Assembly: GCA_963708575.1 (NCBI GenBank)
Contig: CAVPTB010000007.1
Span: 2,418,001-2,482,000, forward strand
Length of the DNA: 64,000 bases
Direction of reading: 5' to 3'
Source: DASVWZ01 sp963708575
Lineage (GTDB): Bacteria > Acidobacteriota > Terriglobia > Terriglobales > Acidobacteriaceae
The notes beneath the pieces are model-generated. The model was not told the DNA's origin, did not search any database, and was given only the letters and a program-made list of their open reading frames with translations. Position 1 is the stretch's first letter; every line of letters begins with the position of its first letter. Below, piece after piece: positions 1 through 7,573 of the stretch. The position numbers were made by a program, and so were the translations under genes.

Positions 1-1167
1 AGACTGGCCATTGCTCGCGTATTCAACGGCACCATGCGCACCGGCGAGGAAGTTGCCATCGCCAAGCTGGACGGCTCTTTCCACAAGACCAAGATCACCA
101 AACTCTTTTCCTTTTCTGGATTAAAACGCACCGATACGACCGAAACCTCTCTGGGCGACATCATCGCCGTAGCCGGGGTTGAAGGCATCACCATTGGCGA
201 GACCATCACCGACGCCGAGAATCCCTCGCCGTTACCGCCGATCACCATTGATGAACCCACCATCGCCATGCAGTTCACCATCAACAATTCTCCGTTTGCC
301 GGACGCGATGGAACCTTTGTCACTTCGCGAAATCTGCGCGATCGTCTGCAGAAAGAATTGCTGACCAACGTTTCGCTTCGGGTTGAAGATACCGACAGTA
401 CCGACGTCTTCAAGGTGATGGGGCGCGGCGAATTGCAGCTCTCGATTCTCATCGAGATGATGCGGCGCGAAGGCTACGAATTGATGGTCGGCAAGCCCGA
501 GATCGTCACCAAGCGCGTCGACGGCAGACTGATGGAACCAGTGGAGCATCTGACCATCGACGTGCCTGAAGCTTTCGTGGGCGTCGTGATGGAACAGCTG
601 GGCTCCCGCAAGAGCGAAGTCCTTAACATGCACAATCACGGTTACGGCCGGGTGCGCATTGAATTCCGCGTCCCCAGCCGCGGATTGATTGGCTTGCGCA
701 GCCAGTTGCTGACCGACACGCGCGGCACCATCGTGATGAATTCGCTCTTCGGCGGCTATACCGAGTGGCAGGGAGAGATTCCCCACCGGTTGACCGGCGC
801 GCTGGCAGCTGACCGTGGAGGGGTGACGACCGCTTACGCGCTTTGGGGCCTGCAGGAGCGAGGAGAGCTTTTCGTCGGCCCCGGCATCGATGTCTACGAA
901 GGCATGATCGTTGGCGAAAATGCGAAAGACAACGATCTCGACGTAAACGTGGTTCGCGAGAAAAAGCTGACCAACATGCGCGCATCGACCGCCGACGAAG
1001 CGATTCGCTTAGTTCCCTTCCGCCAGTTGAATCTTGAACAGGCCATCGAGTTCATTGCCGACGACGAGTTTGTAGAAATCACCCCTAAGTCTTTGCGATT
1101 GCGTAAGAAAGTTCTGCAGTCCAACCAGCGGAAGAAGAAGTCCTATGCCGCGGTGGATCAGGACTGA
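1..1167 (+). CDS. typA: GTP-binding translational GTPase TypA/BipA, 3' part
   Basis: The reading frame is open from base 1, so the gene is cut by the window edge and about 388 C-terminal residues remain. The GTPase domain (P-loop, switch regions) lies upstream and is not seen. What remains matches the beta-barrel domain II, the EF-G-like domain III/V (GRGELQLSILIEMMRREGYE, then SRKSEVLNMHNHGYGRVRIEF) and the TypA-specific C-terminal domain (GLIGLRSQLLTDTRG, then NSLFGGY). TypA binds ribosomes and supports 50S assembly and growth under stress or cold. The first visible ATG (34) is internal to the protein and is not a start. The gene ends two bases before the next small gene, suggesting cotranscription. 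Confidence 0.96.
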   Translation, partial: RLAIARVFNGTMRTGEEVAIAKLDGSFHKTKITKLFSFSGLKRTDTTETSLGDIIAVAGVEGITIGETITDAENPSPLPPITIDEPTIAMQFTINNSPFAGRDGTFVTSRNLRDRLQKELLTNVSLRVEDTDSTDVFKVMGRGELQLSILIEMMRREGYELMVGKPEIVTKRVDGRLMEPVEHLTIDVPEAFVGVVMEQLGSRKSEVLNMHNHGYGRVRIEFRVPSRGLIGLRSQLLTDTRGTIVMNSLFGGYTEWQGEIPHRLTGALAADRGGVTTAYALWGLQERGELFVGPGIDVYEGMIVGENAKDNDLDVNVVREKKLTNMRASTADEAIRLVPFRQLNLEQAIEFIADDEFVEITPKSLRLRKKVLQSNQRKKKSYAAVDQD

Positions 1168-1169
1168 TC

Positions 1170-1403
1170 ATGTCGCGGGCCAAGAAAAGGCCGAAGCCGG
1201 CGGATCCCAAAGATTTGAAGATGTTTCTCGTCCCGTGCAGTTGCGGAACCACCTTTGCGGTCCCTCAGAATTACGATCGCCAGGGCACGGCGTGGAGCCG
1301 CTATTTGAAGTGTCCCCAATGTGACAAGCGCCACGACCCCAAGAACCGCCTTTTGGAGCTCGGCTACCAGGAGGAACGGTTCTGGCGGATCGATAAGTGT
1401 TAA
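1170..1403 (+). CDS. Small zinc-ribbon-like hypothetical protein
   Basis: A 77-residue basic protein starting two bases after the typA stop. The N-terminus is lysine/arginine rich (MSRAKKRPKPADPKD). It contains CSC near residue 24 and CPQC near residue 50, an arrangement that could bind one zinc ion. The spacing (CxC-x23-CxxC) resembles small ribbon folds in nucleic-acid-binding proteins. I do not recognise a named family. Tight coupling to typA suggests a ribosome- or RNA-linked role, but that is inference from position only. Confidence 0.75.
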   Translation: MSRAKKRPKPADPKDLKMFLVPCSCGTTFAVPQNYDRQGTAWSRYLKCPQCDKRHDPKNRLLELGYQEERFWRIDKC

Positions 1404-1601
1404 CGCACCGTCACTGATATCCGGCGCAGCCAGGTTGCGGCAAAAGGGGGCTACTCCCATTTCCTTCCGGCCCTGGACAGACCTGCTATACTTCTCCCGC
1501 GTTTGACTGTTCGTCAACTCCGGCTCTAAAGCCCGCCAACCAGCGTTCGCTCCCCCGCCGAAGTCGCCCACACTCAAATAGCTCAGAATGAGGGCACTCG
1601 C

Positions 1602-1949
1602 TTGAAGAACATTTTCGTTGGGAATCTCGACTTCAACACCTCGGAAGAAGAACTGCGGGAGCTGTTTGGTACTTACGGACAAGTCGATCGTGTCAGCATC
1701 ATGACCGACCGCGACACGGGCCGCTCGCGGGGATTCGGCTTTGTAGAAATGTCCAGTTCCGAGGACGGAGAAAAAGCCATTGCGGCGCTGAATGGCAGTC
1801 AGCTCGGTGGGCGCAAGCTGAACGTAAACGAAGCCCGTCCTAAGACGGAACGCGGCAGCGGCGGTGGTGGAGGCGGCGGCGGATTCCGCGATCGCGGTGG
1901 ACGCGGCGGCGGCGGTGGCGGCGGTGGTGGCCGTCGAGATCGCTGGTAA
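1602..1949 (+). CDS. RRM-type RNA-binding protein with glycine-rich tail
   Basis: A 115-residue protein with one RNA recognition motif: RNP2 is IFVGNL near the N-terminus and RNP1 is RGFGFVEM near residue 46. It is followed by a tail of GGGG/RDRGGRGGGG repeats (about residues 84-115). This is the common bacterial cold-inducible glycine-rich RRM family (as in cyanobacterial Rbp proteins), which bind single-stranded RNA. The start is TTG; the next residues KNIFVGNL are exactly where RRMs of this family begin. It stands alone with a hairpin terminator just downstream. Confidence 0.93.
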   Translation: MKNIFVGNLDFNTSEEELRELFGTYGQVDRVSIMTDRDTGRSRGFGFVEMSSSEDGEKAIAALNGSQLGGRKLNVNEARPKTERGSGGGGGGGGFRDRGGRGGGGGGGGGRRDRW

Positions 1950-1965
1950 ATTTCAAAGTCAACGC

Positions 1966-1995
1966 GGGATGGGTGCCACACCCATCCCTTTCCTT
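1966..1995 (+). terminator. Rho-independent terminator of the RRM gene
   Basis: GGGATGGGTG (1966-1975) pairs perfectly with CACCCATCCC (1979-1988) across a 3-nt loop and is followed by a T-rich stretch (TTTCCTTTC). It lies 17 bases past the RRM stop codon. Confidence 0.8.
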
Positions 1996-2058
1996 TCGCG
2001 GTCAGCGCCGTCGCGTTGATAGCGCTGCGCTCTGCATGTACACTTTATTAATCGCAGC

Positions 2059-2135
2059 GCGCCCGTAGCTCAGCTGGATAGAGCGGCAGCCTCCGGAGCT
2101 GTAGGTCGGGAGTTCGAATCTCTCCGGGCGCGCCA
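2059..2135 (+). tRNA. tRNA-Arg (anticodon CCG), CCA encoded
   Basis: A full cloverleaf can be folded. The acceptor GCGCCCG (2059-2065) pairs with CGGGCGC (2125-2131). T8-A9 follow, then the D-arm AGCTCAGCTGGATAGAGC. The anticodon stem GCAGC/GCTGT encloses loop CTCCGGA with anticodon CCG at 2093-2095. The T-arm is GGGAG-TTCGAAT-CTCTC, the discriminator is G, and CCA is genomically encoded. It reads CGG arginine codons. The last 28 bases of the gene region are repeated downstream (see repeat at 2214). Confidence 0.97.
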
Positions 2136-2213
2136 GTACTTCATCGATCCCTCGGCTTCGCTCGGGATTTCGCCAGAAGGCTCCCGCTTCGCTCACGCCT
2201 TCTCAACCGCTCA

Positions 2214-2241
2214 AGTTCGAATCTCTCCGGGCGCGCCAGTA
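2214..2241 (+). repeat. Duplicated 3' end of tRNA-Arg (attachment-site-like)
   Basis: The 28 bases at 2111-2138 (T-loop, T-stem, acceptor 3' strand, CCA and GTA) recur exactly at 2214-2241, separated by 75 bases. Exact repetition of a tRNA 3' end in direct orientation is the hallmark of integrase attachment sites left by integration or excision of a tRNA-targeting element. The 75 bp between the copies hold no gene. Confidence 0.7.
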
Positions 2242-2444
2242 AACCTGTTTGCACTCTCCGTTTTTTCTTCCCACTGCTCGATTCGGGCTGAATTCTCCGC
2301 GCTGACATAGATTCAACAAAAAAGCGACGCCGCCTTGACCCCGGCATGACATTCACATCTCCCTAACTTTCTATGTTCACACTGTCCCCACCAAGTTCCG
2401 AATTGCTTACACGATTGGAGCGCGGGAGGCGGAGGTGCTTCATC

Positions 2445-3701
2445 ATGCTGAGGTTTCCCGAATCCCTCGCAATCGCTCTCATACTGGTTTCATCGCTTAA
2501 GGGTCAGACGGCGAACTCCCAGACTGTCCAGGTGACGGCTGTCAACGGTGAGAGCTGGATTAGCCATCTCGACCGGGATTTCGGAGTTACCAGCATGGGG
2601 AAGACCGGGAAGCTTGGACCATCTCCGCGAGATCTTGAGAATCAGTCGCCCGGTTTCGAGCCCGCGACCTCATTCACCGCCAGCGGGTCAAACGTGACCA
2701 TTCGCGGAGCAGACTTATATCGCATGAATTGTCAGGGATGTCACGGCGAGTCCGGACAAGGCGCTCCGCCGGAAATTGGCTCGGTGATCGATCCGGTGCG
2801 CGCAACTTCCGTTGCCTTGACACTGGATCGCATGAAGCAACTCGGCGTGGACATGAAACCCGCAGAGGCCGCTGCTCTGGCCAAGCAGGCCCGGACAGCG
2901 ATCGTCCAAAGACTCGAGAATGGCGGGCAGGATATGCCATCGTTTCGTCATCTGAGCCCCTTGGAAGTTGCTTCACTGTTCGCTTATTTGCGACAGCTGG
3001 CAGGAATTCCCGGCTCTGAAAAGAATCAAATCACATTGGAAGAATCGCATTTGCGCATCGGCGAGTTGATTGCGAAATCCACTTGCCACGTCTGCCACAG
3101 TGCCGTTGGAACCAATCCCAATCCACAGCAGCTACTGCGGGGATCGATTCCACCGCTGAGCGCGCTCACTGTAAGGACCACCGAATCTGGACTTGTCCGA
3201 AAGGTAATCAAGGGAGCGACCATCTCGATGGGCACGCCTCCCGTCGCTTATCGCGGCAGGATGCCAGTTTTCTACTACCTCCGCCCGGATGAGGCGGCGG
3301 ACGTTTATCGGTACTTGGAGAGCTATCCTCCCGCCGGTTCGAACCAGGCTTTGGCAGCCGCGAGAACGAACGTGCCCTTGATGGCTTCCGACTGGCAAAG
3401 CCCAACCGATAGAGACTTCCACAGGAATGCTCCTGAAACTGACGAGTTAAGCGCCGGAAACATACGCCTGTTGTTTGCGACAGGATCGTTCGCCTTCCTG
3501 TTGCTCATCGTAGGAGCCTGGATCACGATTCGAGAATTCAAGAGACTATCGGCCGAAGCGCAGCTGAGCAAATTGACCGCCCGTGGGACGCGTCTGCAAA
3601 TCGTTCCCCGCGTACTCGATCTGCCACTTGAAGTACGGATTAACCACTCAGCTCAACCCACAGAACGCGGTAAGCACAAAAACTCTGCCGCAGCCCAATG
3701 A
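2445..3701 (+). CDS. Diheme cytochrome c, membrane-anchored
   Basis: About 418 residues from the ATG at 2445, chosen because GGAGG sits nine bases upstream and a signal-like hydrophobic segment (LAIALILVSSL) follows. The mature part carries two c-type heme sites: CQGCH in the first half (within YRMNCQGCHGESGQGAP, typical of class I cytochromes) and CHVCH in the second. A hydrophobic helix (LLFATGSFAFLLLIVGAWITI) near the C-terminus anchors it, so the hemes should face the periplasm. It is followed 22 bases later by a cupredoxin, suggesting a small electron-transfer operon. The natural partner is unknown. An in-frame upstream ATG at 2373 is possible but lacks a ribosome site. Confidence 0.88.
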   Translation: MLRFPESLAIALILVSSLKGQTANSQTVQVTAVNGESWISHLDRDFGVTSMGKTGKLGPSPRDLENQSPGFEPATSFTASGSNVTIRGADLYRMNCQGCHGESGQGAPPEIGSVIDPVRATSVALTLDRMKQLGVDMKPAEAAALAKQARTAIVQRLENGGQDMPSFRHLSPLEVASLFAYLRQLAGIPGSEKNQITLEESHLRIGELIAKSTCHVCHSAVGTNPNPQQLLRGSIPPLSALTVRTTESGLVRKVIKGATISMGTPPVAYRGRMPVFYYLRPDEAADVYRYLESYPPAGSNQALAAARTNVPLMASDWQSPTDRDFHRNAPETDELSAGNIRLLFATGSFAFLLLIVGAWITIREFKRLSAEAQLSKLTARGTRLQIVPRVLDLPLEVRINHSAQPTERGKHKNSAAAQ

Positions 3702-3723
3702 ACTTTTCTTTCAAGGAGAACCG

Positions 3724-4311
3724 ATGAATCGCATTTCTATCACTGCTGTCTTGGCTGTTTTGTTGTTTAGCGTTTATGCCAACGCTGGAAGCATCCGTGG
3801 CCGAATCTCCGGGGTCAGCGGACCATCCGTCGTCTATGTCGATACAGTCCCGGGTAAGAGTTTTCCCCCTCCCGCCGAGCACCCTGTCCTGAGCGAGAAG
3901 AGCATGATGTTCCAGCCTCATCTGCTAGTCGTGCAACAAGGCACCACGGTTGACTTCGTAAATGCAGACAAGGTTTCCCACAACGTTTTCTGGCCTTTCT
4001 TCGTGGAAGGGAATTTCAAGGTGCCCGGCAAGAATCTCGGTACTTGGCCGCAGGGACAGAAGCGCTCATTCAAGTTCGAACAATCCGGAATCGCGCGGCT
4101 ATTTTGCAATGTACACCCGGAGATGTCAGGCTTCCTTATTGTGACGCCAACCCCGTATTTCGCCCTGACCGACGACGCGGGAAATTACAAGATCGACAAC
4201 ATTCCCGACGGCCAGTACAAACTGGTGGGATGGCACGAAAACGCGAAAACGCAGGACAAACCGGTCGCCGTCTCCGGCGATTCAACCGCAGATTTCAGCT
4301 TGGGAAAGTAA
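3724..4311 (+). CDS. Cupredoxin-like copper protein with carboxypeptidase-regulatory-type tail
   Basis: 195 residues starting at ATG 3724 after AAGGAG; a signal peptide ends near ANA-GS. The middle is a plastocyanin/methylamine-utilisation-like cupredoxin. A histidine in KVSHNVFWPF and the cluster CNVHPEMSGF supply the Cys, His and Met ligands of a type 1 copper site. The last 50 residues (YFALTDDAGNYKIDNIPDGQYKLVGWHE) form a carboxypeptidase-regulatory beta-sandwich. It probably shuttles electrons in the periplasm together with the upstream diheme cytochrome. The copper site is read from sequence; the partner is inferred from adjacency. Confidence 0.87.
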   Translation: MNRISITAVLAVLLFSVYANAGSIRGRISGVSGPSVVYVDTVPGKSFPPPAEHPVLSEKSMMFQPHLLVVQQGTTVDFVNADKVSHNVFWPFFVEGNFKVPGKNLGTWPQGQKRSFKFEQSGIARLFCNVHPEMSGFLIVTPTPYFALTDDAGNYKIDNIPDGQYKLVGWHENAKTQDKPVAVSGDSTADFSLGK

Positions 4312-4443
4312 ACCACGTTTCGGAATTGGCGTAACAGGCCGTTTCGGACTCAGAACGATCAACCAGTGCGATGGCGATTTCGACAGTCTGCTTCGCCGAG
4401 GTATAATTCGCCACTCATTGTCACTGTTACGATCTGGGATCAA

Positions 4444-4734
4444 ATGGCAACCAAGAAGAAACGCGTTTCGAAAAGCCCGACTGCTGCCGCTGTGCCGGAA
4501 TTGACGAAAACTGAACAGGACCTCCTATCGCACATGGAGCAAGGTTACCAACTTGAGACTGATTCACTCGGCCGTGAGCCGGTGCTACGCAAGCTGAAAG
4601 ACAACGAGACCATACGCCCCGCGTCAGCCAATCGCAGTACTGTGGAGGCGCTCGAAAAACGCGGGTTGATCACTCCTGACAAAGGCCAGGACCCGCTCAC
4701 GCTAGTGTGGCGCCTTAATAAGAAAAGTAAGTAG
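4444..4734 (+). CDS. Small basic hypothetical protein, winged-helix-like
   Basis: 96 residues, ATG at 4444. The N-terminus is lysine-rich and disordered-looking (MATKKKRVSKSPTAA). The remainder (LTKTEQDLLSHMEQGY, then REPVLRKLKDNETIRPASANRSTVEALEKRGLI) has the helix pattern and the xVEALEKRGLI phrase common in winged-helix DNA-binding proteins. No named family is recognised and the DNA-binding suggestion is inference. Confidence 0.7.
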   Translation: MATKKKRVSKSPTAAAVPELTKTEQDLLSHMEQGYQLETDSLGREPVLRKLKDNETIRPASANRSTVEALEKRGLITPDKGQDPLTLVWRLNKKSK

Positions 4735-4975
4735 GCAGTCCGGTGTGAGAAACATCCGCCGCGCGGTACGGCGATATTTCGGGCACTGATAACATCCCCG
4801 AGCTCGTTCTCGCGGAGGCCCTAACTGTTCCAAGCAGGCGTTAGCACAACTCTGCGAGGTCCCTTGGCCTCATCGCGAATCAATGAGCGATGTCACGCCA
4901 ACGATTGCAGGCGCACGACTCGATTTAATTTTTGCGTGGCCATCGCTCATTCTTTTCTGTTCTGCTCTTTCAGCA

Positions 4976-5497
4976 TTAAGGTGCGTAACGGGTAAAGACA
5001 AGATCGCTCGCCTTGGCCTTCTCGTGGCAGGGGAAGCAGGTCTTCATAAACGTCGCGTCGCCAGGTTTGCCGTCCGCGAAGTGAGCGAATCCCCATCCCC
5101 CAGTTGCAGCGTACTTGGTTGAGTCCTTGACCATAAACTGAATGTTCGTGGGGGTTCCGGGAACGAAAGATTGGGCTTGGCCAAAGACTTTGTTGTTTTC
5201 CGCTGATGGGACGTGATGGTAATGCAAGGCGGCGATGATTGTACCGTCGGGGTACGGAAGCGTTCCCGCGCGGAAAGCCTTGATCGCCACATCGTTGCCT
5301 AGGACTGCGCCTAAACTGTTGAGGTTCCCTGCTTCATGGGCGGAAGAAACCCATTGCCAATCGCGATATCCTTGTGGAATTTCGGTTACAAAGATCGGAG
5401 TGGATGCTGCATCGGCGCGTCCTGCGGTGGGGGCGATGAAGGCAACCATGCCGCCCAGGATTGCAACTGCGACCAGGAGCAAGATGAGGTGTTTCAT
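4976..5497 (-). CDS. Cytochrome P460 family protein
   Basis: 173 residues with an N-terminal signal/anchor (KHLILLLVAVAILGGMVAFIAP). The mature part shows the P460 fold phrases IPQGYRDWQWVSSAH, FRAGTLPYPDGTIIAAL and the C-terminal heme-attachment motif CFPCH (within TFMKTCFPCHEKAK). P460 cytochromes bind an unusual heme cross-linked to lysine and oxidise hydroxylamine, while many family members of soil bacteria have no known substrate. It is transcribed toward the diheme cytochrome/cupredoxin pair but on the opposite strand. Function beyond heme binding is not established. Confidence 0.88.
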   Translation of the reverse strand: MKHLILLLVAVAILGGMVAFIAPTAGRADAASTPIFVTEIPQGYRDWQWVSSAHEAGNLNSLGAVLGNDVAIKAFRAGTLPYPDGTIIAALHYHHVPSAENNKVFGQAQSFVPGTPTNIQFMVKDSTKYAATGGWGFAHFADGKPGDATFMKTCFPCHEKAKASDLVFTRYAP

Positions 5498-5918
5498 AAG
5501 GGTCCTTTCTGATTTGCTAGAGGTGAGCTGAAATTCAGGAACCCAATTATCCTCGCCCTAAACGGGGATGTCGATGCCTTTTCATCGCCATCTGAGTCGA
5601 ACTCACGCGCAAAAACCAAGACAAGAAAGCAGGAACTCCTTAATTGACTATCCAGTTGGGACCGGACTGACGAAAACCAAGGGTATGCCGACAGCAAAAA
5701 TCGGCAGATAACAGCGAGGCCTTCGTGTTCGGCCTCCAAAATAACCGCTGAAGTCTAAAACTGTGCAGCGCCGCGCTTGTGACCTAACAGCACATTCTCC
5801 TTCTTGACCGAATAGCCAACCTCCGCTTCTACACATACTTGCGCACCCGCGCAACTCTTGGCTCCCAGTGCGGGTTTACACCTGTCAGAAGCGTTGTGGT
5901 GCAGAAGGAGGATGGCAT
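5498..5918. other. Intergenic stretch, no gene recognised
   Basis: Divergent promoter space between the cytochrome P460 gene and the next small gene. Open frames here have no convincing protein character. AAGGAG near 5903-5910 belongs to the downstream gene. Confidence 0.5.
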
Positions 5919-6188
5919 ATGAAGCGCACAATTGCTGGAACTCTGCTTTTGGTGTTGCTGGGCGCGGGCAGTTTGATGGCGGACGATGGCTGGAGGCAGC
6001 GCCAGGATATTCGTCATGACGAGGCCAAGATTGCCCACGATCGCCGGGAGTTGCGTCGTGATGAGTATCGCGGAGATTACTCCGCCGCAGCACACGAACG
6101 CCGTGAACTGCGCCACGAATATCGCGATGTGAATCGTGACAAGCGTGAACGCTATTACGACCATAGCGACCACTGGGATCGCCGCTAG
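5919..6188 (+). CDS. Small secreted charged hypothetical protein
   Basis: 89 residues after a strong ribosome site (AGAAGGAGG, eight bases upstream). A signal peptide (KRTIAGTLLLVLLGAGSLMA) is followed by a highly charged helix-forming stretch rich in Arg, Asp and His with repeated RRELR/HDE patterns (DIRHDEAKIAHDRRELRRDE). Similar short secreted R/D/H-rich proteins are common in Acidobacteriota. No function is known, though metal or acid buffering could be imagined. It is convergent with the hydrolase downstream across a hairpin. Confidence 0.8.
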   Translation: MKRTIAGTLLLVLLGAGSLMADDGWRQRQDIRHDEAKIAHDRRELRRDEYRGDYSAAAHERRELRHEYRDVNRDKRERYYDHSDHWDRR

Positions 6189-6197
6189 TCTAAGTCG

Positions 6198-6229
6198 CGC
6201 CCAGGGTGACTCCGCTCGCCCTGGGCGCC
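6198..6229. terminator. Bidirectional terminator hairpin
   Basis: GCGCCCAGGG (6198-6207) pairs with CCCTGGGCGC (6220-6229) across a 12-nt loop, between two convergent genes. The T-tract is weak on the plus strand (GGTTATTTT). Confidence 0.6.
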
Positions 6230-6233
6230 GAGG

Positions 6234-7472
6234 TTATTTTGCTGGGGTTGTTGCTGAGGGTTCGGTCTGCGCATCCAGTTTGCGAACCAGCCACGGAATA
6301 ATCACCTGCTTGAAGATCAATGGATCGGGCCAAACCTTCACCTGCCTTCCCAAATGACCTCCCTGCGGATTGATCCACGCGTCTTTCGGAACGTCTCCCT
6401 TGCTCAACAGAAGATAAAGATCCGAGATCGGCACCTGTGTATCGAGGACTCCACCGATCACGAGCATGGGCGTGGTCGGCTTTCCCAGCAGTCCCTGCTT
6501 CACCAGCGACAGCTTCTCGAAAAGCGCCGTCATCTCGTCGACCGACGTAACGCCCTCCATGATCGACATCAGAGCGGGAACCTGGTCGAACAGATATTCA
6601 CGGTTCCCGAGCAGCGAATGCAGCACGAAGTCTTTCTGGAAAAACCCGTCGATGGGTGGGGACTGCATACTCGCTCCTCGCAGCCGGTCGCGCTCCACGA
6701 TTGCCAGTTTGGCCGCCCAATAAGCTCCCCAACTTACGCCATGTACCGCCAACCGGTTCTTGTCGATCTCCGGTCGGCTCTGGGCGTAGTCGATGACGCG
6801 GGAGAGCATGCGATCTGAATTCACGTTGACTTTAATCGGGGCTTGGCCGGTTCCCGGGCCGTCGACCGCGAGAAATCCAATGCCAAAGGGCAAGATAGCC
6901 GCGAAACTTTCCGAAAGATCTTCTTTGCGGCTATCGAGTCCGTTCACCGCGATGACGAGCGGCACAGGGCCTTGATGATTCTTCGGCAGTCTCAAGTAGC
7001 CGACGATCTCTTTTCCTTCAAAAGGAATGCGAACAACTTCCAGCGGGGGATCGAGAAACTTGGCATGAGCGCGAAACGCTTCCAGTGCTTTTTCATAAGA
7101 ACGTTGCTTTCCGGGCGAAGATGGCACCGGCCAACGGCCGAATGAATAAACTCGCCAGGCGCGAATATAATCCGCATTCGCTTTCGTAGGATCGCTTGTG
7201 GCGAGCGAGTCCCCTTCTTTCATGTAGCGGTCACCGACCGCCATGAATGCCGCAGCCCATTCATCTTTGTCGCGAGTCTTAATCGACGCGAAGGCTTCCT
7301 TGACGTCCGCTGGATCAAGCCCAATCATCGGGTATCGGCCTTCTTCGGCGCGTTTGACGGCTTCGGTTTTTATTTCGTCGATGGTGCGCTCCGGTTGGGT
7401 CTGTCCGAAGGCAGGAGTGAAAAACATCATTAGCAGAACGATTGCAACTGCAGCAGAAAAAATCTTCGACAT
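6234..7472 (-). CDS. Secreted alpha/beta hydrolase (FrsA/acyl-esterase-like)
   Basis: About 412 residues from ATG 7472, where a signal peptide begins (MSKIFSAAVAIVLLMMFFTPAFGQ); upstream codons in frame do not look coding. An N-terminal helical cap region (EWAAAFMAVGDRYM to SYEKALEAFRAHAKF) precedes the hydrolase core: PLVIAVNGLDSRKE (oxyanion region), LAVDGPGTGQAP, the nucleophile elbow GVSWGAYWAAK, then VIGGVLDTQVP and the late histidine in NPQGGHLG. This is the FrsA/DUF1100-type arrangement found in esterases and deacetylases of plant-derived aromatic compounds. It lies just downstream of the giant TonB receptor on the same strand, so a role in processing imported esters is plausible but inferred. 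Confidence 0.85.
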   Translation of the reverse strand: MSKIFSAAVAIVLLMMFFTPAFGQTQPERTIDEIKTEAVKRAEEGRYPMIGLDPADVKEAFASIKTRDKDEWAAAFMAVGDRYMKEGDSLATSDPTKANADYIRAWRVYSFGRWPVPSSPGKQRSYEKALEAFRAHAKFLDPPLEVVRIPFEGKEIVGYLRLPKNHQGPVPLVIAVNGLDSRKEDLSESFAAILPFGIGFLAVDGPGTGQAPIKVNVNSDRMLSRVIDYAQSRPEIDKNRLAVHGVSWGAYWAAKLAIVERDRLRGASMQSPPIDGFFQKDFVLHSLLGNREYLFDQVPALMSIMEGVTSVDEMTALFEKLSLVKQGLLGKPTTPMLVIGGVLDTQVPISDLYLLLSKGDVPKDAWINPQGGHLGRQVKVWPDPLIFKQVIIPWLVRKLDAQTEPSATTPAK

Positions 7473-7573
7473 GAAACACTCTCTCGGATGAAGGCTAGAG
7501 GCTCGGAATCTGAAGCGAGCGAGTTGAAGAATAAAGGGCCAGAGTGGCTCCGGCCCTCGATCAGACGAACGAG

